Positions 36,586 to 45,838 of a stretch of 64,000 nt of DNA are shown piece after piece. Location: contig JAFLBD010000002.1 in NCBI GenBank assembly GCA_017303935.1, positions 124,001-188,000 of the forward strand, in the 5' to 3' direction. The DNA comes from Armatimonadota bacterium (GTDB lineage Bacteria > Armatimonadota > Fimbriimonadia > Fimbriimonadales > Fimbriimonadaceae). Made by a program: the position numbers and the translations under genes. Position 1 is the stretch's first letter. Each line of letters opens with the position of its first letter. Below the pieces are notes generated by a model. It did not search any database and was not told the DNA's origin. It saw nothing but the letters and a program-made list of their open reading frames with translations.

Positions 36586-37215
36586 TTACCGGTGAAAAAC
36601 CTGAAGCCGCTTTGCGATCTCAACCGCGTGGTCAGCAACGTGTTCAAGCGCGTGGAAAATTTCGATCGTCCGGAACATTTCGCGCATTGCGGAATCCTCG
36701 TTCGCTAATTCCATAATCCGCTTCCGAGCCTTTTTGTAGGCGGAGTCGATCATCTCGTCAGCTTGGACAATCGCAATCGCACGCTCTTCATTGTAATCCT
36801 CATACAACTCGACCGCATCGCTGATCATCTGCACGACGCTCTCAGCGAGCGCGCCGAGAGGAGCACGCAAATCATCCCTAAAATTGCCTCCAATCTTCTT
36901 CGCCCTGCGGGCCAGCTTGACGGCGTCGTCACCAGCCTGTTCTAGTTCACCGACGATTGAAATCGTCGACGTCAGCAATCGCGCATCGCTGGCAACCGGA
37001 GCTTGGAGCACAATGAGCCGAAAAACCTGCTCCATGATGCGGCTCTCCAGGGCGTCAACCTCAAGGTCTTGGGCTGCGACTTGGTCTAGAAGTTCAGGAT
37101 CATCGCCTACGGCACCTTCGACCGCGTCCAAAGTCATCTTGCACACGGTATCGCCCATCTCTCGCAAGAGATGTCGGACTTCTTCTACTTGGGCATCAAA
37201 TTCTTTTCGCGTCAT
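36586..37215 (-). CDS. phoU: PhoU-like phosphate regulator
   Basis: A 209-aa all-helical protein with two PhoU repeats, each with a DxExD-type metal motif (DLEVDALESRIMEQ and MIDSAYKKARKRIMEL) and the IVGELEQAGDDAVKLARRA helix. PhoU links the Pst transporter to the PhoR/PhoB system or acts on other phosphate uptake. No pst or pho genes are nearby. Confidence 0.9.
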   Translation of the reverse strand: MTRKEFDAQVEEVRHLLREMGDTVCKMTLDAVEGAVGDDPELLDQVAAQDLEVDALESRIMEQVFRLIVLQAPVASDARLLTSTISIVGELEQAGDDAVKLARRAKKIGGNFRDDLRAPLGALAESVVQMISDAVELYEDYNEERAIAIVQADEMIDSAYKKARKRIMELANEDSAMREMFRTIEIFHALEHVADHAVEIAKRLQVFHR

Positions 37216-37275
37216 CGTGTCGATTCTTTCAGTCTTGTTAGGCCAAGACCATTTGGCAGACTAGATTGTTCCCGA

Positions 37276-37569
37276 TCAGGATTCGTATTGGTTGATCAAG
37301 GCGTCTGCCAACTCGCTGCGCACCACTCCAACATACCACGCACTGTGATCTGGGCCGCAGGACTCATGCCAATCGTAAAGATAACCTGGCGCAAATACCT
37401 TGTTCGGCAGTATTGTCGGAAGCTGGCTCCGCATCACCCACTTCTCCGCAAGGACAGGATAGCAAACGGCCGGCATCGGATCTCGCATCAACTCGTAATC
37501 ACTAGAAACATCGAGCACGACGAGCTTCGCAAAATTCAGCTCCCACAGGTTTCCATCAAGTTCTGCCAT
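37276..37569 (-). CDS. Hypothetical protein, 97 aa
   Basis: A small soluble protein rich in aromatic residues (YLYDWHE, AWYVGVV). No family is recognised. It is taken as real because it fills an otherwise empty stretch upstream of phoU on the same strand and has a normal start context; it could be a spurious frame. Confidence 0.5.
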   Translation of the reverse strand: MAELDGNLWELNFAKLVVLDVSSDYELMRDPMPAVCYPVLAEKWVMRSQLPTILPNKVFAPGYLYDWHESCGPDHSAWYVGVVRSELADALINQYES

Positions 37570-37665
37570 CCGTTAGCCAACTGCCAGAAAAATTACTGGC
37601 ACTCCATAGTCTTCGGGACGGATGGCCGCTGACAGTAGACGCGGGAATTGTTTGCGTCAAAGAAA

Positions 37666-37698
37666 TGCGCCTGGCCTCCCACAGAGAAGCCAGGCGCA
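37666..37698 (-). terminator. Terminator of the prepilin/lipoprotein pair
   Basis: A 10-bp stem (TGCGCCTGGC / GCCAGGCGCA) with a 13-nt loop. On the minus strand it is followed by TTTCTTTG. It lies 16 nt after the stop of the small lipoprotein. Confidence 0.75.
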
Positions 37699-37714
37699 AT
37701 GAACTCAAAACAGG

Positions 37715-37900
37715 TTACTTTTTGTCGCCAAAAGGAGACACGGTGCCATTATCGGCCGGTTGGGCTGTGGCTGAGCCGCCGCCGTCTTCGGCAGGTACTG
37801 GCTTGCTATTGTCGAAGTTGCTGGAATCTGCGCCAGGGCCACTTTGACACCCCGCACACCAAATCCCCGCGATGATGCATAGAATGAGAAGTTTCTTCAT
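37715..37900 (-). CDS. Small lipoprotein, 61 aa
   Basis: It has a type II signal peptide (MKKLLILCIIAGIWCAGC) with Cys18 as lipidated residue, then a short Gly/Ser/Pro-rich tail with no domain. It starts 6 nt after the stop of the DUF1559 prepilin, so the two are co-transcribed. Confidence 0.8.
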   Translation of the reverse strand: MKKLLILCIIAGIWCAGCQSGPGADSSNFDNSKPVPAEDGGGSATAQPADNGTVSPFGDKK

Positions 37901-37906
37901 GATGGT

Positions 37907-38890
37907 TTAGAGGCCTCCTTGTGGCCAGAATCGGTAGAAAACCCTGTTCGTTGAACCGGTCGGCGTCCGCATTTCATACACCCGCCTTAGGTTCATAGAC
38001 TTCGCAGAGCCGTCAGCAGCAACGAAGGTCGCCATTCCATTTGGATAGTAGCAACTTGCACCCATGTAGCTGCCGTTACCACCCGCAGCATCCGGACGCT
38101 TTCGAGCGTGAGGGCCAGTAATATTTCTGGAGTTCGGCCAAGCGATGGCGCAGTTGTTGGCATCTGTACAGCCACCATAACCCGCATTGCAGTAGGTGGC
38201 ACGGTTGCCGAGCACTCGCGCGTTCCCGAACCACATGTCGTAGTTCGCCGATGGAGCTGCCAAAACCTGATCCGACACGTTTTCTATTCCGCCCGCCGAC
38301 AGGCTCGGAGTTGCATTTTCGCCGTCTGCGTTCGTGTATCTCAGGCCGAGATAGCCACCAGGTGCACCCGAAATCCCGATTCCAAAAATGCCGTCGAATT
38401 GAACTTGAGGGTCAGCAAACCCCACAATGCCATCCCAACTCGGGCCCGTGATGAAGTAAGGAGTTGGAACGGTATTGGAGCCCATGTAAACGGCAGCAGC
38501 GCGAACCGGCACGCCGTAGTGTTGTGAAATCTGAAATTCGCGCAGGTTCTTCGGTTTCGAGCTTGGCGCTGGCATTTTCACATCCATCATGATGTCAAAG
38601 TTCTTGACATACGGCTGGATGTACTGTTGCCAGGTCCAAGGCAATCCGGCGTTGCTTCCTGCTGTTCCTGGTGCCCAATAGGCGGCCAACATAAAGTAGT
38701 CGTCGTTATCGGCGCAATAGGACATTGAACCGAGACCGATCTGCTTGCAATTCATTAGATTCTGCGTGTCTTTCGCTGAATCTCGCGCTTGGGCAAACAC
38801 TGGAAACAGAATTCCAGCGAGAATGGCGATGATGGCAATGACCACCAACAGTTCGATGAGTGTGAAAGCTCGTTTGATTCCGTTCGGCAT
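37907..38890 (-). CDS. Type II/IV prepilin-like DUF1559 (H-X9-DG) protein
   Basis: A 327-aa protein from the ATG at 38890. It has a prepilin leader with the cleavage and methylation site in [21 protein letters not shown], then a long globular part with repeated Asn/Gly loops; the C-terminal [12 protein letters not shown] matches the H-X9-DG type end. Such proteins are very numerous in Planctomycetes, Verrucomicrobia and Armatimonadota. The pilB/gspE ATPase at 49997 could power its assembly. The function is unknown. Confidence 0.88.
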   Translation of the reverse strand: MPNGIKRAFTLIELLVVIAIIAILAGILFPVFAQARDSAKDTQNLMNCKQIGLGSMSYCADNDDYFMLAAYWAPGTAGSNAGLPWTWQQYIQPYVKNFDIMMDVKMPAPSSKPKNLREFQISQHYGVPVRAAAVYMGSNTVPTPYFITGPSWDGIVGFADPQVQFDGIFGIGISGAPGGYLGLRYTNADGENATPSLSAGGIENVSDQVLAAPSANYDMWFGNARVLGNRATYCNAGYGGCTDANNCAIAWPNSRNITGPHARKRPDAAGGNGSYMGASCYYPNGMATFVAADGSAKSMNLRRVYEMRTPTGSTNRVFYRFWPQGGL

Positions 38891-38947
38891 TAGAGAGTGG
38901 ACTCCCACTTCATTTTATGCCAATACACGCCAAATTTGTTTCTGTAT

Positions 38948-39877
38948 TTAGTGGCCCGAGTGATTTTCTACCGGTTGCTTTTGCCCAGTAGTAAATTTCG
39001 CTGGCTTTTCCGGCACGATTTCAGGCTTTGCAAAGATCGCTTGATCCTTTGGATCGATCTGATCGTGCGGAATATCGTTCACAACGCTTTGTTGCATGCG
39101 TTTGAACGGCAGCATCACAGTCACCCGGCGATTTCGCGAATCCAATGGGGCGTCGGGGAACTTGAGCCGCGTATCTGCAAAGGCCCGCACGGCAGAAACT
39201 TGATTGGCAGGTACACCGCCCTGGCGCAAAACTCTTCGGACCGCAAGAGCACGATCACCCGACAGATCCCAGTTGTCGTACCCCAAGCCTGTATAGTTCC
39301 GAGCGTCTGTGTGGCCGTCAATGATCATGATTCGACCAGACTTGGCTAGCAACGGCGCGATTTCCAAAATCAACTTCTTTGCTTGCGGGCGGATGTTTGC
39401 GCAACCCACTTCAAAGAACACCATTCCTTTCCCTTCAACAAATTCGATTTCGAGCCCTTCAGTGGTCAGAGTCACTTCGATGTTCTTGATCAATACCGAG
39501 ATGTCAGCATCGTTGGCACCCTTCGAAAGGACCGCCTTGATGTTTTCTCTGACTTGTTCGACTTCTCGCTCTTCCTGCTCTTCTTCCTTTCTGCGAGTTG
39601 CGGCGGCAGAAGCAGAAAGCTGCGATGCCCGATGCCCACCGCTCGGTGTAATGTTCGGCGCGCCCTTCGGGACCGATTTCATAAATCCTTGAGGGTCGTT
39701 GAAATAGCCTTGAACCTGCTGGCGCTGATCCGCAGACATACCCATAATCCACATCACCAAGAAGAAAGCCATCATTGCCGTCACAAAGTCAGCATAGGCA
39801 ACCTTCCAGGCACCGCCGTGATGGCCGTGACCGGAGACCTTTTTCTTCTTAATGATAATAGGTGCGCCTTCGTTCAT
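38948..39877 (-). CDS. motB: Flagellar motor stator protein MotB
   Basis: A 309-aa protein: a short basic N-terminus, one membrane helix with the proton-binding Asp in VAYADFVTAMMAFFLVMWI, a linker with coiled coil (about 85-115), and a C-terminal OmpA-like peptidoglycan-binding domain (IDGHTDARNYTGLGYDNWDLSGDRA split here as GHTD and LSGDRA). It anchors the stator to the wall. It follows motA after 16 nt. Confidence 0.93.
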   Translation of the reverse strand: MNEGAPIIIKKKKVSGHGHHGGAWKVAYADFVTAMMAFFLVMWIMGMSADQRQQVQGYFNDPQGFMKSVPKGAPNITPSGGHRASQLSASAAATRRKEEEQEEREVEQVRENIKAVLSKGANDADISVLIKNIEVTLTTEGLEIEFVEGKGMVFFEVGCANIRPQAKKLILEIAPLLAKSGRIMIIDGHTDARNYTGLGYDNWDLSGDRALAVRRVLRQGGVPANQVSAVRAFADTRLKFPDAPLDSRNRRVTVMLPFKRMQQSVVNDIPHDQIDPKDQAIFAKPEIVPEKPAKFTTGQKQPVENHSGH

Positions 39878-39893
39878 AAGCTAATCCTTCAGG

Positions 39894-40754
39894 TTAAGCG
39901 GCGTCCTTGTCCTTCACTGCCTTTTCAACTTCAGTGAATCCAGGTCGCAGCGCAGGAGCGATGTTTCGCCGTGCAAACTCGATACAAGTCACTGGCGATT
40001 CGCCGCGAGCAAAGCTGAACAGAGCAAATCGGATGCAGTTCATGTACTGCTCTTCCGGGAACAATTTGGCTTCCATTGCCTTGCTGATCGGCATGAAAAT
40101 ACAGTAGGCCAAGAAAATTCCCAAGAACGTACCCACCAGAGCCGCAGCAACTGAGTGGCCGATCGCGGAAGCTTCGCCTCCAATCTTGCCCATCGTGATA
40201 ATCACACCAAGAACCGCCGCAACAATTCCGACAGCAGGCATCGCGTCTGCAATGGTCTGAACTGCTTCCGCTGGCCGGTGCGCTTCTTTGTGGGCGATTT
40301 CGAGGTCCAATTCCATCATCTCGCTCAGGTCGTGAGGACCAACCGCACCCGTCAAAATCACTTTCAACGTATCGCAAAGAAAGTCGCTGGCGTGGTGATT
40401 CGAAATGAAGGAAGGAAACTTCTTCATGATGTCGGACTCAGCTGGAGTCTCGATGTGCTTTTCCAGCCCCAAAAGACCTTCTTTTCGGGCCACGTTGAAC
40501 AGCTGGTACATCATCTTAAGGAGATCGATGAACGCAGACTTTGTGTAGGGATCTGGTTTGAGAACCCCGAGTCCGGCTTTGATCGTGGCTTGAACGCCAT
40601 CTTTGCCGTTGGAAGCAATAAAAATTCCAAGAGCCGCGCCACCCAAGATGATAAATTCGGTGACTTGGATGAGCACGCCAATCTGGCCGCCGTGCATGGT
40701 GTAGCCCACCATAATGCACACAATCCCTAGAACGATTCCGATAATGACAAACAT
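39894..40754 (-). CDS. motA: Flagellar motor stator protein MotA
   Basis: A 286-aa protein with four membrane helices. The first pair is at the N-terminus, the second pair around 185-240 (PAVGIVAAVLGVIITMG, VAAALVGTFLGIFLAYCIF). The cytoplasmic loop between them carries the charged residues that touch the rotor, and EAVQTIADAMPAVG is typical. It forms the proton channel with MotB. The rest of the flagellar cluster lies elsewhere. Confidence 0.95.
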   Translation of the reverse strand: MFVIIGIVLGIVCIMVGYTMHGGQIGVLIQVTEFIILGGAALGIFIASNGKDGVQATIKAGLGVLKPDPYTKSAFIDLLKMMYQLFNVARKEGLLGLEKHIETPAESDIMKKFPSFISNHHASDFLCDTLKVILTGAVGPHDLSEMMELDLEIAHKEAHRPAEAVQTIADAMPAVGIVAAVLGVIITMGKIGGEASAIGHSVAAALVGTFLGIFLAYCIFMPISKAMEAKLFPEEQYMNCIRFALFSFARGESPVTCIEFARRNIAPALRPGFTEVEKAVKDKDAA

Positions 40755-40909
40755 TGGATTTCTCGCGCGATCCTAGCTCTTGGCGCGACGATTTCTCGTC
40801 GATAAGGCCTTGCCTCAAGCTACAATGAGAAATATCGGCACATTCCCCGCAAACTTTCAGTGGTCACCCTGTATTTTTGGGTTCAAATACGTCTAACACA
40901 ATATTGACA

Positions 40910-42676
40910 ATGCGCGTTAAGCTCCTCGATCCACAAACCGTTAACCAGATCGCGGCTGGTGAGGTCGTTGAACGCCCGGCAAGCGTGGTCAAGGAACTGC
41001 TCGAGAATGCGCTCGATGCCGGGGCAAAACGGATCACGATAGAGCTGGAAGAAAGCGGTACGCGCCTCATCAAAATTGCCGACGATGGGCATGGGATGTG
41101 CGAAGAAGATGCCATTGCCGCTCTTCAAAGGCACGCCACAAGCAAAATCCGCGCCGTCGAAGACCTTCACAAGGTTACGAGCTTGGGATTCCGTGGTGAA
41201 GCAATTCCGTCGATCGCGTCCGTTAGCCGGTTCGAATTGAGCACTGCCGAAGAAGACGGCACCAGGTTCATTTTGCCAGTGGAAGGAGGGACGCCCCAAG
41301 AATCCAGGCGCGCACCCGGACCTCGTGGTACCACCATCACCGTTGAGGACCTATTTTTTAACACTCCCGCTCGGCTAAGGTTCCTCAAATCACCTGGAAC
41401 CGAACTCAGCGCGATCACCGAAATCGCCTCCAAGTATGCGGTGGCGTTTCCGGAAGTCGCCATCCGGCTCGTCCATGGGAATAACGTGATCTTCGAGTCC
41501 ATGGGCGATGGGGACCTTCTTTCCGCGATCTCCGCGGTTTGGGGCCGAGAAACCGCCCGCGGCCTCGCCGAGATCTCAACCTACCGCGATGGAATTCGGG
41601 TTCGAGGATACGTTTCTCCGCCGCACTTTACACGCCCCACCCGCTCTCAACAGTGGTTCTACGTCAACGGGAGACCCGTGCGAAATCGCGGGCTATTCGC
41701 CGCGATTGATACCGCCTACCGGCAGATCACTCCCGAAAAGCGGTACCCAGTGGTGCTCTTGCTGATCGACGTCGATCCCGCCAAGGTGGATATGAACGTC
41801 TCTCCCACCAAAAGCGAGTGTAAGTTCGCCCACGAAGGTGTGGTGTTTGATGCTGTGCGATCCGGAATCAAGGACGCTCTCATTCAAGGCGGAATGATGC
41901 CAGACATGAGCGCAGTGATCCGCGCCAATGAGGCCATCGGCGTCGGAACAGGTGTCGCGCCATCGCTCAATTTTGGGATGCCGACCCATTTTGGGACCTT
42001 TGAAACTGGCCTCACCGCGAGTCCATTTTCCGGCTCGATCGTCGCCGACCCGACCGAAAACCTTAGCTTCGGACACCAAAGCTTCAAGGAGAAGTTCTTA
42101 GACGGCCTGCGCGTCATCGGCCAGACTGCTGACGCATTTTTTATCGTCGCCGAAAACTCTCAAGGCATATTGATCATCGACCAGCACGTCGCTCACGAGA
42201 GAATCCTGTTCGAAAAAATCCGTGCTGCCAGAGGCCAAGGAGCGGTAGAACGCCAACGATTGTTGACCCCAATTTTGGTGGAGCTTGACCGGCGTCAGTA
42301 CGAATTGCTCGCCGAAAAGCAGGAGGAAATCTCTCAAACTGGCTTCGAATTTGAGTTCTTTGGCGCGTCCAGCGTGCTCGTACGCGAGGCTCCTGCTGCC
42401 ATAAAAGGACAAGACCCCGGCCTGGTCATCCGCGACCTTATGGATGAGATTCTGGATGGTGGGGGGGCTTCGGGCCTGTCTGCCCGCGAGCAAATTTGGG
42501 TCATGTGTAGCTGCAAAATGGCGATCAAGGCTGGCGACAAGCTCACCATGGCCGAGATGGAACGACTCCTGATTGACCTCGCTGATTCGGAGAACCCTTA
42601 CCTTTGCCCACACGGTCGGCCTATCACGATTACTATGGGCAAACATGAGCTTCTGCGCAGGTTCAAACGCGCATGA
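40910..42676 (+). CDS. mutL: DNA mismatch repair protein MutL (endonuclease type)
   Basis: A 588-aa protein from the ATG at 40910 (MRVKLLDPQTVNQIAAGEVV). The GHKL ATPase domain is N-terminal (KELLENALDAGA, DDGHGM, GFRGEAIPSI). The C-terminal domain has DQHVAHERILFE (from residue 424), CKMAIKAGD and CPHGRP, the zinc-endonuclease motifs absent from E. coli MutL, so it should nick DNA itself. A CAATAT box lies 5 nt before the start. It overlaps ruvC by ATGA. Confidence 0.95.
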   Translation: MRVKLLDPQTVNQIAAGEVVERPASVVKELLENALDAGAKRITIELEESGTRLIKIADDGHGMCEEDAIAALQRHATSKIRAVEDLHKVTSLGFRGEAIPSIASVSRFELSTAEEDGTRFILPVEGGTPQESRRAPGPRGTTITVEDLFFNTPARLRFLKSPGTELSAITEIASKYAVAFPEVAIRLVHGNNVIFESMGDGDLLSAISAVWGRETARGLAEISTYRDGIRVRGYVSPPHFTRPTRSQQWFYVNGRPVRNRGLFAAIDTAYRQITPEKRYPVVLLLIDVDPAKVDMNVSPTKSECKFAHEGVVFDAVRSGIKDALIQGGMMPDMSAVIRANEAIGVGTGVAPSLNFGMPTHFGTFETGLTASPFSGSIVADPTENLSFGHQSFKEKFLDGLRVIGQTADAFFIVAENSQGILIIDQHVAHERILFEKIRAARGQGAVERQRLLTPILVELDRRQYELLAEKQEEISQTGFEFEFFGASSVLVREAPAAIKGQDPGLVIRDLMDEILDGGGASGLSAREQIWVMCSCKMAIKAGDKLTMAEMERLLIDLADSENPYLCPHGRPITITMGKHELLRRFKRA

Positions 42677-43164
42677 AAATTCTCGGAATCGACCCGGGAC
42701 TGGAACGAATCGGTTATGGATTCGTCGAGAAGACCGGCTCCCGGTTGACCCCGATCGAATACGGGTTGATCTCGACTCCGCGGATTCATCTGCCAGACCG
42801 CCTGAGGCTGATCCACGATCAGGTCAATGAACTGCTCGATCGAACACGGCCAGATGCTCTTGCCACAGAACGGCTGCTGTTCACCGTCAACAAAACGACC
42901 GCGATGGACGTCAGCAAAGCTCTTGGAGTAGTGCTCTTGGCCGCCAGTCAGCGCGGACTAGAGTGGACCGAATACAGTCCGCCGGAAATCAAACAGAGTG
43001 TGGTGGGAACCGGAGCAGCCGACAAGAAGCAGATTCAGTTCATGGTCTGCAGGCTACTTAGCTTAGAAAAACCTCCAAAGCCGGACGACGTTGCCGACGC
43101 GCTCGCCATTGCGATTTGCCATTCGATGCGGATGAACTTTTTGCGTCCACCAACGCTCCGCTGA
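42673..43164 (+). CDS. ruvC: Holliday junction endonuclease RuvC
   Basis: A 163-aa protein with the catalytic acids Asp7 (LGIDPGLERIGYG), Glu in ATERLLF, and the late pair in PDDVADALAIAI. It cuts Holliday junctions with RuvAB. It is translationally coupled to mutL; ruvA and ruvB are not here. Confidence 0.95.
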   Translation: MKILGIDPGLERIGYGFVEKTGSRLTPIEYGLISTPRIHLPDRLRLIHDQVNELLDRTRPDALATERLLFTVNKTTAMDVSKALGVVLLAASQRGLEWTEYSPPEIKQSVVGTGAADKKQIQFMVCRLLSLEKPPKPDDVADALAIAICHSMRMNFLRPPTLR

Positions 43165-43186
43165 GACGATTTGGTACCCTGTACGC

Positions 43187-44077
43187 GTGGTCAAATCGCT
43201 TCGCCTGCTTCTCGATCAAGCTATCGACTACGCTGGATTGTTTCCTCCGGCAGCACTCGATATGGCCAGCGCATGCACCGAGTATGCCGCGATTCGAAAT
43301 GAGCCTTACGCGTGGCTCGTGCGAAAATTTGTTTGCCCCATCCATTGGTTGCCACAACTTTTGGAGCACGATTCTGCGACCACTGACAACCCTTGGGAAA
43401 TTTCTGTTATTGGTACGTCGCTCGAGAATTTCTCTCGTGATCTTGACCTGATCGAGCAGTTCGAAGAGTCTGCGGCGGGCAGAGCTTGCGTGACCGGATA
43501 CGAAGTTAAAGGCGAGCTGGGATCAGGAAGGTCAAAGGTCCTCAAAGCGATGTCGGATTCGTTGCAGGATGACATTTTCGTCGAAGTGCCTCAGAACGAT
43601 TCCATGCTCGACGCAATTCACCAAATGGTGGAATTTGAAGTCATCGGCGCGAAGCTCCGCACCGGTGGCCTAGAGGCAAGCGCATTTCCAACTATCGAAA
43701 CAATCACTCAATTTATTCATGAGTGTGTGTCGCTGGATGTGCCTTTCAAGTTCACTGCGGGGTTGCACCATCCTTTCCGAACTGAGGCACCTGAGTATGG
43801 AGTCACCATGCACGGATTCATCAATCTGTTGATGGCATCCTGCCTCGCCCAGGTTCATGACCTCACCCGCACCGAAATCTCTAAGATCATCGGAGAACTC
43901 GACCTCAAGCAGTTCTGGTTTACCGAAAAGGGCGCAGGTTGGAAAGATTTTGAACTCAGCCTCGACGATATCGAATCTTCACGAGAACTCGTGGTCTCAT
44001 GGGGATCGTGTTCGGTGACCGAACCGCTCGAAGACTTGATCCACGCCAACTTAGCTCCTGCCAATCTCCTACCATAA
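43187..44077 (+). CDS. Conserved-looking unknown protein upstream of fumarylacetoacetase
   Basis: A 296-aa soluble protein with a GTG start and a TACCCT box at 43175-43180, 6 nt before it. Segments that look like family signatures are DYAGLFPPAALDM near the N-terminus, AKLRTGG in the middle and FKFTAGLHHPFR near 190; alternating strands and helices suggest a TIM-barrel-like or amidohydrolase-like fold, but I cannot name it. Only 2 nt separate it from the fumarylacetoacetase gene, so it may act in aromatic amino acid breakdown; that is inference from context. Confidence 0.75.
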   Translation: MVKSLRLLLDQAIDYAGLFPPAALDMASACTEYAAIRNEPYAWLVRKFVCPIHWLPQLLEHDSATTDNPWEISVIGTSLENFSRDLDLIEQFEESAAGRACVTGYEVKGELGSGRSKVLKAMSDSLQDDIFVEVPQNDSMLDAIHQMVEFEVIGAKLRTGGLEASAFPTIETITQFIHECVSLDVPFKFTAGLHHPFRTEAPEYGVTMHGFINLLMASCLAQVHDLTRTEISKIIGELDLKQFWFTEKGAGWKDFELSLDDIESSRELVVSWGSCSVTEPLEDLIHANLAPANLLP

Positions 44078-44079
44078 CC

Positions 44080-45342
44080 ATGTTTATCATCCCTTCTTCC
44101 GCCAAATCCTGGGTTCCAGGCGCAAACGACTCCAATTTTCCAATCCAAAACTTGCCGTATTGCAGCTTGGAGGGGGATGAATTCCAGTCCATCTATACGC
44201 GGATTGGCGACTTCGTGGTGAGCTTGGAGGCATTGCAAAATGCAGGCTTGCTCCGCCCTGATTTCGCAGTTTGGGAGTCCACCGCATTCGCTTTTTCGAG
44301 CCATACCGAACGCGCTGAGCTTCGAGAATCTCTGTACAACCTGTTTATGGAGGGCAACCAAGCTCTAGGTCAAAACCACGCTCTTCAATCAGAGTTGTTA
44401 ATTCCAGTTGCGGACGTCACCTTCCAGATTCCGTTCTACATCCGGCAGTTTGTAGATTTTTACAGCGGGATCAACCACGCGAGCAATGTCGGCATGATGT
44501 TCCGCCCAGATCAGCCGCCACTTCTCCCAAATTATCGTCACATACCGGTGGGATATAACGGCAGAGCATCTTCGGTCGTCATCAGCGGCGAGCCGATAGT
44601 CCGGCCGAACGGTCAGACCAAAGGTCCGAATGATGAAATGCCAAGCTGGGGACCGTCTAAAGAACTCGATTTTGAACTCGAAATGGGCTTGTTCACCGGA
44701 TCTCCAAACCGGATGGGCGAACCCCTGACCATGGATGACGCCGATAAATCCATCATCGGGATCAATATCGTCAACGACTGGTCTGCACGCGACGTCCAGC
44801 GATGGGAGTATCAGCCGCTCGGTCCGTTTTTGGCCAAGAGCTTTGCCACAAGCATCAGCCCATATGTCGTCACGTTAGACGCTTTGGAGCCATTCCGAGT
44901 CCCGGGCACAGAGCAAGAGCCCGCTCCGCTTCCTTATCTCGCCGAATCGGGCAATCGCGTGTACGACATCCATCTCGAAGTCTGGTTGCAAACCGAAAAG
45001 ATGGACCAGCCCGAGCGAATTTGTCTTTCAAACGCCAAGCACTTGTACTGGTCATTCCGGCAACAGCTTGTTCACCAATGCAGCAATGGAACCCCCGTCG
45101 AACCTGGTGACCTTTACGGCACGGGCACAATCTCCGGCACGGAACCGGATAGTTTCGGCTCGCTCTTGGAACTAACTTGGCGCGGACAGAAGCCAATCAC
45201 TCTGCATTCAACTGGTGAGACACGCACGTTCTTGCACGATGGCGACGAACTCACGATTCGAGCTTTCTGCCAAGGCGATGGCTTCCGAATTGGGTTTGGC
45301 GAAGTCAAGACAAAGATTTTGCCTGCGCCACAATTCCCGTAA
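44080..45342 (+). CDS. fahA: Fumarylacetoacetase
   Basis: A 420-aa protein that lines up with mouse FAH almost residue for residue: the catalytic His133 (INHASNVGMMFRPD), metal ligands Asp127, Glu199, Glu201 (FELEMG) and Asp233 (NDWSARD). It cleaves fumarylacetoacetate to fumarate and acetoacetate, the last step of tyrosine and homogentisate breakdown. The ATG at 44080 gives the usual length. HmgA and maleylacetoacetate isomerase are not in the window. Confidence 0.94.
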   Translation: MFIIPSSAKSWVPGANDSNFPIQNLPYCSLEGDEFQSIYTRIGDFVVSLEALQNAGLLRPDFAVWESTAFAFSSHTERAELRESLYNLFMEGNQALGQNHALQSELLIPVADVTFQIPFYIRQFVDFYSGINHASNVGMMFRPDQPPLLPNYRHIPVGYNGRASSVVISGEPIVRPNGQTKGPNDEMPSWGPSKELDFELEMGLFTGSPNRMGEPLTMDDADKSIIGINIVNDWSARDVQRWEYQPLGPFLAKSFATSISPYVVTLDALEPFRVPGTEQEPAPLPYLAESGNRVYDIHLEVWLQTEKMDQPERICLSNAKHLYWSFRQQLVHQCSNGTPVEPGDLYGTGTISGTEPDSFGSLLELTWRGQKPITLHSTGETRTFLHDGDELTIRAFCQGDGFRIGFGEVKTKILPAPQFP

Positions 45343-45376
45343 CCACTTGCGCGATTCCGTGTAATCTTGGCGAGTA

Positions 45377-45838
45377 ATGACGAACAAAGAACTTGTCGCC
45401 CTTTTGGCAGGCAAATTTAGCGGCCCGGGTCGATTGAACTTGACCTGGCCAGGCGAGCCGATCAACATCATCGAATACAAGACGACGCTGACCGCAACGG
45501 CTGGGGGCGGGGGCGAGTTCGTCAAGATCGACTACACCTGGGAATACGAGGGCGAACAGGGCGGCTCGATGCTTGTTTCAATTGGTGACGGTAAGGTCAC
45601 GATGGCGTGGGGCGACTCGTTCCACCAACAACCACACTTGATGATTTGCGAAGGGAAGACCACCGAGCACGGATTCGTTGTACAAGGCTCCTATCCTGCT
45701 GGCGAGGGCCCAGATTGGGGATGGCGCACCGAACTCAAAAAGGTGAGCCCGACTGAACTTCACCTTTTGATGACAAATATTCACCCGGATGGCCAAGAAG
45801 ACTGGGCCGTCGAGCACATCTACACTCTAGAGGCTTAG
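45377..45838 (+). CDS. DUF1579-like protein
   Basis: A 153-aa soluble protein with a beta-rich pattern of the lipocalin/DUF1579 kind: AGKFSGPGRL, then YTWEYEGEQGGSMLVSIGDGKVTMAWGDSFHQQP and an ending WAVEHIYTL. The family is not functionally known. The stop overlaps the porin gene by 4 bp. Confidence 0.65.
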   Translation: MTNKELVALLAGKFSGPGRLNLTWPGEPINIIEYKTTLTATAGGGGEFVKIDYTWEYEGEQGGSMLVSIGDGKVTMAWGDSFHQQPHLMICEGKTTEHGFVVQGSYPAGEGPDWGWRTELKKVSPTELHLLMTNIHPDGQEDWAVEHIYTLEA

